DNA of 64,000 nt from Chrysemys picta bellii (Eukaryota; Chordata; Testudines; Emydidae): the NCBI RefSeq assembly GCF_011386835.1, contig NC_088800.1, positions 58,495,439 to 58,559,438 on the forward strand. Direction: 5' to 3'. The notes under the pieces were generated by a model. That model made no database searches. It saw only the letters and a program-made list of their open reading frames with translations, and had not been told where the DNA came from. The position numbers were made by a program, and so were the translations under genes. This document shows positions 10,085-20,877 of the stretch, one piece after another; position 1 is the stretch's first letter, and every line of letters begins with the position of its first letter.

Positions 10085-10640
10085 CTACTGGTTCAGAAGC
10101 ATTAGGGTGGGGGTCGACTCAGGTGCTTCTCTCTCCTGCGTGGCCTCCTTTTCAGTTGCACGGGTCCGCCTACCTACAAGAGCGACCCTCTGGCTTTGGG
10201 TCAGTATTCGGGTTCCCAAGGCCTTAGCTGCCCTTCTTTCCCTTTTTGTTTTTCTACCCTGTCTGGGAGTGGAAAACAAATCTGGGGATATTTCAGAGAA
10301 GATTGGGGGTTGACAGTCTGCTGTGGATGCCTCACCAGTTTTAGGGTCCCCATCTTTCTCCAATCCCCCTACTGGGAGTAAGTTTCCAAACCCTGGGAAG
10401 TCCCTCCCTATGAGCACCAGGTATGGGAGTTTAGGGACTACATCTGCTGCTACCTCAGTAGTGTTCCCTTGGATCTCGATTTTTACTGGGATAGTGGGGT
10501 ATGGACACATGTTATACCCGTACGTTTAGCCTGCAGCAGCTGACTACGCTTCACGAGCTTCCCTGAGATAAGCGTGATAGCACTCCCCGAATCAACCAGT
10601 GCCGTGGTCCCCACGCCATTTAGTTTCACTGGTCTGATAT
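10085..10640 (-). pseudogene. Gypsy aspartic protease, frameshifted
   Basis: The N-terminal half carries the [14 protein letters not shown] active-site motif in the gag frame. The second half continues in another frame with the VLIGRDFPGF flap-end motif. The frames cross near 10505-10515, so a small indel breaks the protein. The enzyme would process Gag-Pol in the particle. Confidence 0.85.
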
Positions 10641-11715
10641 ACATATGTGGGGTTAATGAGACCCCCACAAGGTGGATTAGGGAGCATGGATCGGCCCAGT
10701 TCCCCAGGTTACACTGCATAGGCTCCTCAGCATTGAGACACTGTGCAGCTATGTGTCCCCACTCCCCGCAGTCATAACATCTGTATGGACCCCTAGGCGT
10801 TCCCCGGTCTCTTGGTTTGGGCAGTCTAACATCACGATCCTCTTCTCCCTCAGTGCTCTGACTCTTTGTGGCCTCTGATGGGCCTTCAGCCTCTCTCTTT
10901 TTCCACGTGGGTCCTCCTGGTGGCCCAGTCACCCGAACTTTAGGGCTTGGTGCTGCTAGTTTAACCCAGGGTGCTTCTTCCTTAACTGGTCGGGTCAGCT
11001 CCCTCGCTGTCCTTCGCCTCTCTACCAGGGCGACAACCTCGTCATAGGTGAAGGGTTCGTTCTGGCTTACCCAGGCATGAAGGTCTGGTGGTAGTCCCCT
11101 CATGTATCGGTCGATGACCAGAACTACTAGTATCTCTTCCGGACTCCGGGACTCTGTTTGCAACCACTTTCGTGCGAGATGGATAAGGTCATACAATTTG
11201 GACCGCGGGGTTTTGTCTTCCTGGTACCTCCAACCGTGATACTGCTGGGCCCGCACTGCTGTCGTTACCCCAGATCTGGCCAGGATCTCTGCTTTCAGCT
11301 AGGGGTAGTCTGCCGCAGCCTCTTCAGGCAGATCATGGTAGGCCTTCTGGGCCTCCCCACACAGGAATGGGGCAAGGATGCCAAACCACTGATCTTGAGG
11401 CCAGGCCTCCCATAGGGCTGTCCTCTCAAAGGCCAGAAGGTATGCCTCTACATCATCCTCCCGTGTCATTTTCTGCAGCCAATGGCTGGCCCGTATGAGC
11501 CGCGTCCCATCATGGCCGTGATTCAGCTCTGTAAGGGACTTTACCTGGTTTACCAGTTCCCGCAACATAGCTCGGTCTTGAGCAGCCTGGTCCATCAGCA
11601 GGCGATTAGTCTCTTGCTGCAGCTGTGCTGCCTCCTGTTGGGCGGCTGCCTGGACACGGGTAGCCTCCTACTGGGCTGCTGTAGCTTGTATCAGTGCCCG
11701 CACTACATCATCCAT
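10640..11715 (-). pseudogene. Gypsy Gag with SCAN-like capsid region and CCHC knuckle
   Basis: The ATG is at 11715-11713. The frame has in-frame stops after codon 15 and at 11298-11296 but is otherwise continuous into protease. The middle (about 11290-11000) reads like a SCAN domain: [32 protein letters not shown], and EVVALVE. Emerson and Thomas showed that SCAN descends from the capsid of Gmr1-like gypsy elements, so this is the expected ancestral form and not a captured zinc-finger gene. [15 protein letters not shown] zinc knuckle follows at about 10780-10740 and would bind the element RNA. Confidence 0.88.
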
Positions 11716-11805
11716 TGTGGTGAAAAAAAAATAAACCCTCTCCCTTTTTTTTGGTTTGTTGTTGTTGTTTTTTAAATCACCCTCCTTCTTCTGCCGCACT
11801 GTGCA

Positions 11806-11830
11806 CCCCAAGATCCCATCCCGACACCAG
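11806..11830 (-). promoter_or_regulatory. Primer binding site of the gypsy element
   Basis: Immediately downstream of the 5' LTR on the sense strand the sequence is TGGTGTCGGGATGGGATC. It starts TGG as expected and resembles the complement of a tRNA-Leu 3' end with one substitution and one deletion. The tRNA identity is inferred from memory of tRNA-Leu. Confidence 0.5.
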
Positions 11831-12460
11831 TGTGACAAAGTTCCTCCTCTATCTTGGTGGGTCCTGCGCTTATTGGTGGATTTTCTTGCCTCAGAGATTC
11901 ACCATGTGGGTTGGGGAACAGCCCAGAGACCTCCCCTCTGGAAGAACCCACAGTCCAGGTCAATTGGGAGGTTTGGAACCCGGGCCCACCCTCTACTCCG
12001 GGTTCCGGCCCAGGGCCCTGTGGACTGCAGCTATCTATAGTGCCTCCTGTAACAGCTGCATGACAGCTACAACTCCCTGGGCTACTTCCCCATGGTCTTC
12101 CTCCTGGTGTCTCATAACGCTTGTGCTCCTCAGTCCTCCAGCAGCACACCCGCCCTCTCTCTCTCAGCTCCTTGCACCTCTTGCTCCCAGATCCTCACAC
12201 TCGCACCACAAACTGAAGTGAGCTCCTTTTAAAACCCAGGTGCCCTGATTAGTCTGCCTTAATTGATTCTAGCAGCTGCTTCTTAATTGGCTCCAGGTGT
12301 CCTAATTAGCCTGCCTGTCTTAACTGGTTTTAGCAGGTTCCTGATTACTCTAGTGCAGCCCCTGCTCTGGTCACTCAGGGAACAGAAAACTACTCATCCA
12401 GTGACCAGTATATTTGCCCTCTACCAGACTCCTGTACCCCACTGGTCTGGGTCTGTCACA
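11831..12460 (-). repeat. 5' LTR of the gypsy element
   Basis: The 630-bp LTR has TGTGACAAAG and GTCTGTCACA ends and is nearly identical to the shorter 3' LTR in the shared parts. GTAC at 12461-12464 matches the duplication left of 6822. Confidence 0.92.
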
Positions 12461-12675
12461 GTACCTATATGGCAAAGTCACTTATGCCCCAAAGCACCAC
12501 TCTGCTAGATTTAAACTTTATCCTCTTTCTGTCAATTACGTCAGTTGTTTAGCGATTATAATTCACTGGCTTTATTTATATCTGGTACAGTACATAAACC
12601 CAAGAGTAATTAAGTTCTGGGCCCAAAAGCTGAGATCCAAGGCAGCTCCAGGCAGGATCAAGAAGAATAACAATA

Positions 12676-12870
12676 CTATTTTGCGCATACATAGCACCTT
12701 TCCTCCAAGGATCTCCAAGCATGGGGAAATTTCATTATCCCTGTTTCACAGCTGAAGAAACAGAGGCTCAGAGCAGTTTGTGGCCTGTTAGTCAGAGATG
12801 ATCTGTGATTTTTTTCCAAAGTGGTACAGTAAGCCATTGGGCAGAGCAAGGAATAGTGTGGAAGAGTTCT
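12676..12870 (-). repeat. MIR-type SINE, minus orientation
   Basis: Read on the minus strand it shows GAGCCTCTGTTTCTTCAGCT, then AAACAGGGATAATGA and the trailing AAGGTGCTATGTATG region typical of MIR CORE-SINEs. Confidence 0.6.
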
Positions 12871-12950
12871 GGATCCCAGTCACTGCTTCCCATGGGATCT
12901 GCCAATGTACAGCCATTTTGCTGCTCTCAGGCTCATTCCCTGCCAGTGTC

Positions 12951-13873
12951 TCATGTTCGTTGAGAGGCATGTTTTCCATTGACTATTTTCCCCAGAGCTG
13001 CCTTCACCTCGTGATTCCATAGGCTGTATATGATGGGGTTTAGCGTGGGCGTTACAATGCAATACAGAGTAGAGATCAGGATGTCTATACCCAGCAAGTA
13101 GCCCAAGCGGGGCTGATTATAATTAAACGAGCCATCCCGTAATCCATAACAACGATGGTAAGGTGGGAGATACTGGTGGAGAAGGCCTTGCGTCTGCCCT
13201 CAGTGGAGTAGATTTGGAGGATGGCTTGGATGATACAGATGTAGGAATCCACAGTAAACAAGCAGGGTCTGATGCCAATGAACACACTGGCTGCATGCAG
13301 AACAGCTTTGTTCAGGGCAGTATCAGTGCAGGACAGTGCCAAAAGATGGCGCAAGTCGCACACGAAATGGCTAATATCATCAAGCCCACGGAATGACAGA
13401 GCAGACGTCAGAAGAGAGTGGAAGGGTGAAGTAGAAAGCCACATGCCCAGGATCCATCAGCCGGCTGGAGAGAGGCTCTCCTGTTCATAGTGACTTTATA
13501 AAGCAAGGGGGGAATATAGCAATGTATCTATCATAAGCCAGGGTGGGTAAGAAGATCCGTCCTGAACCAGGTGGTATAATGAGAAAAAAGATTTGTGCCA
13601 GGCACCCAGCACAGGAAATGGTCTTTGTCTCCTGGAGGAGGTTCACCAACATTTTAGGGATAGTAGTGGATGTATAGAAGAGGTCTATGAGGGACAGTTT
13701 AGAGAGGACAGTACATGGGCGTGTGCAGGCCTGTGATTATCATAATGATCATAATGTTCCCTACAAGGATAATGGTGTAATAAGCAAAAATACCAGAAAG
13801 AATAATGTCTGCAATGCAGGATGTTTTGAGAATCCAGAATTATGTATTCTGTTACCTATGTCTCGTGTTCCAT
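12951..13873 (-). pseudogene. Olfactory receptor pseudogene
   Basis: On the minus strand, fragments in three frames follow the olfactory receptor layout over a normal single-exon length of about 920 bp. TM1 is hydrophobic (IILVGNIMII). Next come LHTPMY (13728-13711), PKMLVNLL, AYDRYIAI (about 13540-13519), and HFVCDLRHLLALSCTDT of the second extracellular loop. Then come KAFSTSISHLTIV before TM6 and NPIIYSLWN in TM7 (13040-13017). A stop follows five codons after the ATG and there are several frameshifts, so it is dead. A TTTCCTGTAG just upstream could be the old acceptor of its coding exon. The intact gene would be an odorant GPCR of sensory neurons. It stands alone in this window. Confidence 0.93.
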
Positions 13874-14119
13874 TTATCCCTACAGGAAAGAAGAGTAAGA
13901 ATTAATCAATAAGTCAAACACCTCTAACTCAAAAAATACCACCAGTAGGAAAACACTTCAGTCTCCCTGGTCACTCAATAATAGACCCAAAGTGGCAATT
14001 CTTCAACAAAACATCTTCAAAAACTGACTCCAACGTGAAACTGCAGAACTGGAATTAATTTGCAAACTGGACACCATCAGATTAGACCTGAATAAAAACT
14101 GGGAGTGGTTGGGTCATTA

Positions 14120-14200
14120 CAAAACCTAAACCTAATTTCCCCAATCCTAATTTCCCCCTACTGTTACTCAAACCTTCTTGTCAACTGCCTAAAATGGGCC
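14120..14200 (+). repeat. Penelope-like repeat, 5' part of split copy
   Basis: The sequence ending CTTCTTGTCAACTGCCTAAAATGGGCC is homologous to 46870-46915 and continues after the LTR insertion at 18558. The family assignment rests on the hammerhead-like motif in the other half. Confidence 0.55.
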
Positions 14201-14903
14201 TGTAGTGAGGCCTCAGCCCCGCAGCGGGAAGAACCTCCCCTGACACCAACGGGGGCGGAGCCAGTGGGTCCTGCGCCCACCCCCCCAGAGGTCACGGCGC
14301 AGGACAGGAAGTATAAAAGCCCAACCCCAGAGCTCACTTGGACCACAGCCACTGGAGAGGCCAGACGCCTGTGACCTAGCTCCAGGTTGGGAGACGCCGG
14401 CAGGCTGCGACCGACCCAAGGACTGGCCGGACCAGCCAAGCCTACCCCTTGCCAGCTACCCAGAGGAGCAGCCGAGCCTACCCCTCGCCAGCTACCCGGA
14501 GGAACTGATGGTGCTGGAAACCTCCAAGGACACACCCTAACCCAGGTACCTTATGAGGGGGAGTCTGGAAGTAGCCCGGGGTGGCTGACCCTAGTCTGGC
14601 GGCAGCCTTGCCAGAACCAATGTCAGTGTGTTGCGGTCAGGATCCCCACTGACACAGCAGCGGGTCTTCTGCCGCTGTTAGGGCCCCGGGCTGGGACACA
14701 GTGGAGTGGGTGGGCCTGCGTCCCCCCGCCACCCAACTCATGGGTGGCAGTCTCCCCCTCTTCCCAGATGCTCAGTGCCAGGAGCCTGGGGTTTGCTATT
14801 GAACTATTTGCTCAGTCCCTGCCTGAGGGCCTGGGCTTCTGACTATTTGTTTGCTGCCCTGCCCTAACCCAGGGCTGGGGCTTATACGGTACTCCTTACC
14901 AGG

Positions 14904-16008
14904 GCCAGATTAACTTTTTGTGGGCCCTGAGCCAAACATTTTGTGGGCCCCCATTGGGGAAGTAGGGCATGTGATGGGGGGCGATCCGCAGAGCGAGGGA
15001 CTGGTTGGGAGGCAATGAGGCGCAGCGGAGTGGCCCCACTCAGCCCAGCACAAGGGCACTGTTTACAAACCCAAAACAGCTAGACGCACACTGGCCTGCC
15101 CAGCCCTGCGCTGCCAGCGTGCCCCTTCCACACTGCCCCTGGCCCGGTGCCCTGCCCTTATGCCACTGCCCCCTCACCCAGAGACTTCCTCCACAGATCC
15201 CTATGTCCAGCACCGCCTGCCTAGAGACCCCTCCGTCTACAACTGCACAGCACCCTGCACACCATATCCCCTGCCCAGCTCCTCCACCCACAGATCCCCT
15301 ACTGTCCAGCACCCCCTTCACAGTCCCACCGTCACAGCTGTACAGTGCCCTATATTCCGGAGGGAATTCTGCATCAAATTCTGTGCATAATATTTTAAAA
15401 TTCTGATATTTTTAATAATAAATAAATGTGGAAGCTCCACCATGGCAGTGGGGAGCACAGGCCACTGGCTGCATGGAGGTGGGAGAATACCCTGCAGCCT
15501 CTCCTACCCCTCTGGGACAGGGACTTGGCAGTGAGACTGAACCTGACCGTGACACAGCACAAGGGCCATGCCTGCCACAGAAACATCCTGGGGCCCTGCC
15601 CCTTTTGTGCCAGGCACACAAGGTGTGGGCAGGGAGGCTCAGCCCGGCAGCAGGATCCAAGTGCAGAAGGACTTAGTGTGAGGGATCCAGATGGGGGTAA
15701 GAGGGTTCTGTGGGGAGGGGGTAAGAGGGTTACATGTGGGGCAGTCTGGGTGCAGGCAGCTCATTGGGGGATCTGGATGCACAGGGAGGTGCCAGGTGCA
15801 GGGGCAATGGGAGTCTGCAGCGGGGACCAAGTGAAAGTGGTTGGAGCTTGGGGTGGGGGGGGAAGTCTGGGTGCAGGGGAGGTGGGGTTGTTGTACTTAA
15901 AGTACTGCACAGGATCTTTTCAGGGGAAATAAGGCAAATGCCACATTAATTGGTAATACTTGCATCAATCAATACTGCATCATATGAATATGATCTATAT
16001 TACACTCA
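14904..16008. other. Inserted repeat DNA of unclear type
   Basis: It starts CAGGGCCAGATTAAC, a possible hAT-type terminus, followed by G- and C-rich blocks. The AATTCTGTGCATAATATTTTA stretch near 15385 resembles the interior of the 54509-56453 element. No right terminus could be matched. Confidence 0.35.
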
Positions 16009-16043
16009 TGCACTCACATACACACACACACACACAAACACAC
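16009..16043. repeat. (CA)n microsatellite
   Basis: Nearly pure CA repeats with one interruption. Confidence 0.85.
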
Positions 16044-16589
16044 TCCGTCTTGTTGTTGTTACCAACTAGTTGCTCCCCTTAACTTCACTGGCCAGGTGAG
16101 TGAGTTAGGGGAGGGGTGGAGCCGGACTTCTGCAGATCTGGATCAATGCTCCAATGTTGACAAGGCCCAGGGTCCTCTGCAAGATACCTCACATTTATAG
16201 CAGCTTCCCTCTCATGCAAATCTATACCAGATTCAAAATCTGTGTCCATTGGTCCTTTGTGCTGCTTCCTTCTGAATGTTGTCCCAATACTGTTCAAAGA
16301 GGTTGTTTCCAAAAGAAGGTGCTTGATTCTAACAACCTTTCCCCCGTCCCCGCCAGGCCGTCAATATGTCTGCTCTACTTTAGTAAGCCCACTTGACAAG
16401 TTTGATTGTCCTTGGGTCTGGCTTCCATCCCCTCTCCAACTAGCTGTCTGGAGGTGCTTGCCTTCCACGCTTTGCTCATTCACACCTCATTCATTCAACA
16501 TGGCAATTGATTAAGGGAGTGTGTGTGTGTGGAATCTTATTCTACTAGCAAAAAGACATTTTTCTTCTACTTTAACTATCCTTAGGGGC

Positions 16590-16785
16590 TATAACATTAT
16601 ACCAAGGCTTAACACAAAGTTTTCTTTAAGTTTTTCTACATAGGGATCTGATACAAAGTTCCTATATCAAAGGACTTGATACAAAGTTGTATGAAAATAG
16701 CTTAATACAGGGTTATATGAAGAGGCATAATACAAAGTCATATGAAAGTTTTGTGAAGATGCTTAATACAGAGAATTATCTACAG
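16590..16785 (+). repeat. Degenerate tandem repeat, about 30-bp units
   Basis: Recurring units contain TTGATACAAAG, CTTAATACAG or ATAATACAAAG followed by TTATATGAA-like text. It is a decayed minisatellite directly left of the hAT insertion. Confidence 0.6.
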
Positions 16786-17829
16786 TAGGGTTACCATTCG
16801 TCCGGATTTACCCGGACATGTCCTCCTTTTTGTGCTAAAAATAGCGTCCGGGGGGAATTTGTAAATAACTCAAAATGTCCGGGATTTCCCCCCTCCCCCG
16901 GCAGAGCAGAGCGAGTGGCTGGGAGGGCTGCAGGAAAGTCCTGGGCTGGACTCCGGAGCAGCTGTAGAGGAGCTCCGCCCTGCATTCTGAGCCGGCAGCT
17001 CTCCCCTGCAGCCCGGCTCCGGCAGCACTGTGCAGGGCCAGGGACCGGGTTTTGTTGTGCTGGGGAGCGCAGCCACGTGTCCAGCTCGCACAGAGCCCAA
17101 CACCCTGTTCTGAGCAGCAGGGTAAGGGGGCCAGGGGGCAGGAGAAGGGGCAGGGAGGTTCTGGAGGGGGCAGTCAAGAAACGGGGGGGGGGAGGGTCGG
17201 GAGTTCAGGGGGGGGCTTTTTGGGGGGAGTGGAGAAAGTTTTGGGCAGTCAGGGTACAGGTAGGGGGTAGGGTCCTGGGGGGCAGTTGGGGGGGGTCTTA
17301 GGAGGGGGCAGTTAGGGGACAAGGAACAGGGAGTCTTAGGTAGGGGGTGGGGTTCTGGAGGGCAGTTAGGAGCAGGGGTCCCAGGAGGGGGCAGTCAGGG
17401 GACAAGGAGCGGGGGGGTGGGGGGCTGGGAGTTCTGGGGGGGAGCTGTCAGGGGGCAGGAGTGGGGAGAGGGATCGGAGCAGTCAGGGGACAGGGAGCAG
17501 AGGGGTTTAGATGGGTTGGGAGTTCTGGGGGGGGCTGTCAAGGGGTGGGGAGTGGTTGGATGGGGCATGGGAGTCCCAGGGGTCTGTCTGGGGGTGGGGG
17601 TGTGGATAAGGGCTGGGGCAGTCAGGGGACAAGAGGCAGGGAGGCTTAGATAGGGAGTGGAGTCCTGGGGGGCAGTTAGGGGCAGGGGTCCCAGGAGGGG
17701 GCAGTCAGGGGACAAGGAACGGGGGGAGGGTTGGGGGTTCTGGGGGGGCGGGAAGTGGGAGGGGCAGGGGCGGGGGTAGGGCGGGGCTCCTCCCATCCTC
17801 TTTTTGCTTGCTGAAATATGGTAACCCTA
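16786..17829. mobile_element. hAT-type element, family of 505-1405
   Basis: TAGGGTTACCAT opens it and ATGGTAACCCTA closes it. Perfect 8-bp duplications ATCTACAG are at 16778-16785 and 17830-17837. The interior is dominated by a G-rich minisatellite (GGGGGCAGTCAGGGGACA-like units, about 17100-17760). No transposase. Confidence 0.9.
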
Positions 17830-18557
17830 ATCTACAGGGTTCATTTGACTGGGGGTCCGGGTGCAGGTGGTTGGGGCTCAGTGGGGAGGGTGTCTGGGGA
17901 GGGCTCATCGGGGTGGTACAGATGCAGGGGAGGTGGGGCTTGTCAGGATGAGGGTTTGATGGGCCTGCTTAACAGGGGAGCCCCAGCTGCTGCTGGGCCC
18001 CCATTTTCCCTATCCCAGGGATTGGTAACCTTCAGTACGCGGCCCACCCAGAGCACATGAACTAAACACATACTACAACAGCAGATAGTTCCAGCCTTCC
18101 CTTGGGAAACAATTCCATCCACACCCCAAGGCAGAGATTGCACTGCTAGGACACTTTGCCTGATAGCCTCAGTTTCCATTTCCTACCCCCCCCCATCCCT
18201 CTTCCCCACTGCCTCTTTCCTTCCAGCCCCCTAAGAGGCAGTCAGCCAGATGCCAGGGAGGGGGACCAAGCACACTACACATGTGGCCACTCTCTGCCTG
18301 GGGAGGGAGGGCAAGCAGGAGAGACCAGGAGATGCCTGAACTATTTGTTCAGTCCCTGCCTGAGGGTCTGGGCTTCTGACTGTTTGTTTGCTGCCCCGTC
18401 CTACCCCAGGGCTGGGGGCGGCCTTATACGGTACTCCTTACACGGCCCTGCCTGGAGGTCTGGGCCATTGACTGGATGTTCCCCAACCCAGCAGAAACGG
18501 TGTAGCGAGGCGGTGTGGTGCCCCACAGCCCCGGAGAGGGATGAGTCCTACAGGGCC

Positions 18558-18790
18558 ACTCTCATTACCACTTCAAAAGTTATTTTTCCTCCCTTGGTAT
18601 CCTGCTGTCAATTGAATTGTCTCGTTAGACTGACCTCACACTTGATAAGGCAACTCACATCTTTTCATGTAGTTATACCTGCTCCTGTATTTTCCACTCC
18701 AAGTATCTGATGAAGTGGGTTCTAGCCCACGAAAGCTTATGCCCAAATAAATTTGTTAGTCTCTAAGGTGCCACAAGGACTACTCAAAAA
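18558..18790 (+). repeat. Penelope-like repeat with hammerhead-like motif
   Basis: It continues the copy interrupted at 14200. It contains CTGATGA (18707-18713), a 5-bp stem GTGGG/CCCAC, then GAAAGCTTATGC (18731-18742), the order of a hammerhead ribozyme core. It ends with the GTTAGTCTCTAAGGTGCCAC tail shared by the 46373-47309 copies. Hammerhead motifs are reported for Penelope-like retroelements, which is why I use that family name. Confidence 0.6.
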
Positions 18791-19171
18791 ATACCATTTC
18801 TGCATCTGAATATGCTAGACACAGATTGTTTTTAAGTGCGTAACTTCAGTTTGGCACCAGCTTCCAGTTCCTTCATTCTCTGAGTTTCTGCCTGCCTCCC
18901 CTGAGTTGTTTTACTTCTATACAAACTATTTAAATAGTTGATTGTGTGTTCTTATTTAGTCACTGGCTCTTTGTTTGATGACACTCCTGGATGGGTTGCT
19001 TCAGGGGGTAAGCTACCTACTGTGCCAGCAATCTGTCCTGAGATACTCACCACGCTTCAGATACTAGTTTAATCTGATTTCCAGGTATTTGCTTTTCTTT
19101 TCTAGGTTTCTATTCTGGGCTGATTAAACGGCATGTCTGATTCAGATTGCCTGGGAACCTGTGAGCACTCA

Positions 19172-19243
19172 AGTATCAGGGGGTAGCCGTGTTAGTCTGT
19201 ATCTACAAAAACAACAAGGTGCCACCAGACTCCTTGTTGTTTT
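19172..19243. repeat. 72-bp foldback insertion of Penelope-like tail
   Basis: It carries GTAGCCGTGTTAGTCTGTAT, then ACAAAAACAACAAGG facing CCTTGTTGTTTTTGT. A perfect 12-bp duplication TGTGAGCACTCA flanks it (19160-19171, 19244-19255). Confidence 0.75.
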
Positions 19244-19255
19244 TGTGAGCACTCA

Positions 19256-19727
19256 GACTCTGCTCACTGAGACAACAGATGATAAAAACAGGAATCGTTC
19301 TGCTTTCTTAATTAAACCTAAACAGCAGTGATAAGCTCAGTATAAATTAGCAGGAGGATGCGAGTAGATGGAATGGTCTAACCTGCTGTTTTCTATAAAA
19401 TATTGTATCCTCACTGATTCCCAAGGTTTGGTGGGGAGGTTGTTTCTGCAGCAGTATTTAAAGAGATGTGGAGACATTTTCACCGAGGGGATTTATTCAC
19501 AGAAGCATCTCAAAATTAACAAGAGTCAATTTGTGCTGTGATATCATACATTATCAAGTGGATAGGTATGTAGTTTGAGATTTTCAAAGAAGCCCAAGTG
19601 AATTGGGTTCCTGCCTCTTAGGTTCCTTTGTAAACCCCAACTTTAAATGTTGCAATTATTCAAATGTTGCCATTTGATTCAAATCAACACTTGCAAGATG
19701 GTCTGTGCTGTTTCATGAGCAGAGGAG
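19256..19727. other. Intergenic DNA, nothing recognised
   Basis: AT-rich, with no gene or repeat border seen. Confidence 0.35.
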
Positions 19728-19733
19728 AGGAAA

Positions 19734-20877
19734 GTGATCAGGGACAGTCAGCATGGATTCACCAAGGGCAAGTCATGCCTGACTAACCTAATTGCCTTCA
19801 ATGATGAGATAACTGGCTCTGTGGATGAGGGGAAAGCAGTGAACGTGTTATTCCTTGACTTTAGCAAAGCTTTTGATATGGTCTCCCACAGTATTCTTGC
19901 CAAGAATAGAGTTAAGAAGTTAAAGAAGTATGGGATGGATGAATGGACTATAAGGTGGATAGAAAGCTGGCTAGATTGTCGGGCTCAGTGGGTAGTGATC
20001 AATGGCTCCATGTCTAGTTGGGAGCCAGTATCAAGTGGAGTGCCCCAAAGGTCGGTCCTGGGTCCCATTTTGTTCAATATCTTCATTAATGATCTGGAGG
20101 ATGGTGTGGACTGCACCTTCAGCAAGTTTGCAGATGACACTAAACTGGGAGGAGTGGTAGATACACTTGAGGGTACGAATAGGATACAGAGGGATCTAGA
20201 CAAATTAGAGGATTGGGCCAAAAGAAATCTCATGAGGTTCAACAAGGAGAAGTGCAGAGTCCTGCACTTAGGATGGAAAAATCCCATGCTACAGACTAGG
20301 GACCGAATGGCTAGGCAGCAGTTCTGCAGAAAAGGACCTAGGGGTTATGGTGGACGAGAAGCTGGATATGAGTCAACAGTGTGCCCTTGTTGCCAAGAAG
20401 GCTAACGGCATTTTGGCCTGTATAAGTAGGGGCATTGCCAGCAGATTGAGGGACGTGATCATTCCCCTCTATTCGACATTGGTGAGGCCTCATCTGGAGT
20501 ACTCTGTCCAGTTTTGGGCCCCACTCTACAAGAAGGATGTAGAAAAATTGGAAAGTGTCCAGCATAGGGCAACAAAAATGATTAGGGGGCTGGAGCACAT
20601 GACTTATGAGGAGAGGCTGAGGGAACTGGGATTGTTTAGTCTGCAGGAGAGAAGACTGAGGGGGGATTTGATAGCTGCTTTCAACTACCTGAAATGGAGT
20701 TAGAAAGAGGATGGATCTAGGCTGTTCTCAGTGGTAGCAGATGACAGAACAAGGAGTAATGGTCTCAAGTTGCAGTGGGAGAGGTTTAGGTTGGATATTA
20801 GGGAAAACTTTTTCACTAAGGGGGTGGTGAAGCACTGGAATGGGTTACCTAGGGAGGTGGTGGAATCTCCTTCCTTA
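19734..20877 (+). pseudogene. CR1 ORF2 reverse transcriptase fragment
   Basis: The frame opens with [16 protein letters not shown], then [34 protein letters not shown] and the catalytic FADDTKLGG (about 20127-20153). A frameshift near 20330-20350 moves it to a second frame ([34 protein letters not shown]) and a TAG at 20701 ends that. The LDIRENFFT and [14 protein letters not shown] region follows. The protein would reverse-transcribe CR1 RNA at the target site. The endonuclease part is missing. Confidence 0.92.

Larger units (their letters stand above)
6822..12460 (-). mobile_element. Ty3/gypsy LTR retrotransposon, Gmr1-like, decayed
   Basis: Two LTRs with TGTGACAAAG...GTCTGTCACA ends enclose a minus-strand gag-pol. 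The 4-bp duplication GTAC flanks the unit (6818-6821, 12461-12464). In sense order it reads Gag with a SCAN-like region, CCHC knuckle, aspartic protease, integrase zinc finger, reverse transcriptase and RNase H. Integrase before RT is the copia-like order of the Gmr1 group of gypsy elements. A pyrimidine tract next to 7213 is the polypurine tract on the sense strand. An LTR of another family (7790-8811) interrupts it between RT and RNase H. Stops, a frameshift and an integrase deletion make it inactive. Confidence 0.92.
14201..18552 (+). mobile_element. LTR of the 7790-8811 family, split by a 3.4 kb insertion
   Basis: It starts TGTAGTGAGG at 14201, ends GAGTCCTACA at 18552 and is flanked by GGGCC on both sides (14196-14200, 18553-18557). 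The 5' part to about 14903 carries the conserved TATAAAA (14312-14318). The 3' part (18336-18552) carries the LTR end GTGTAGCGAGGCGGTGTGG. A segment of about 106 bp around TTATACGGTACTCCTTAC occurs at both inner borders (14796-14903 and 18336-18443). No gag or pol is seen between, so this is an LTR with later insertions, not a full retroelement. Confidence 0.7.

Noticed and set aside
16009..16043. CA repeat as a Z-DNA or regulatory element
   Set aside because: It is a short ordinary microsatellite inside inserted repeat DNA; nothing ties it to a gene.
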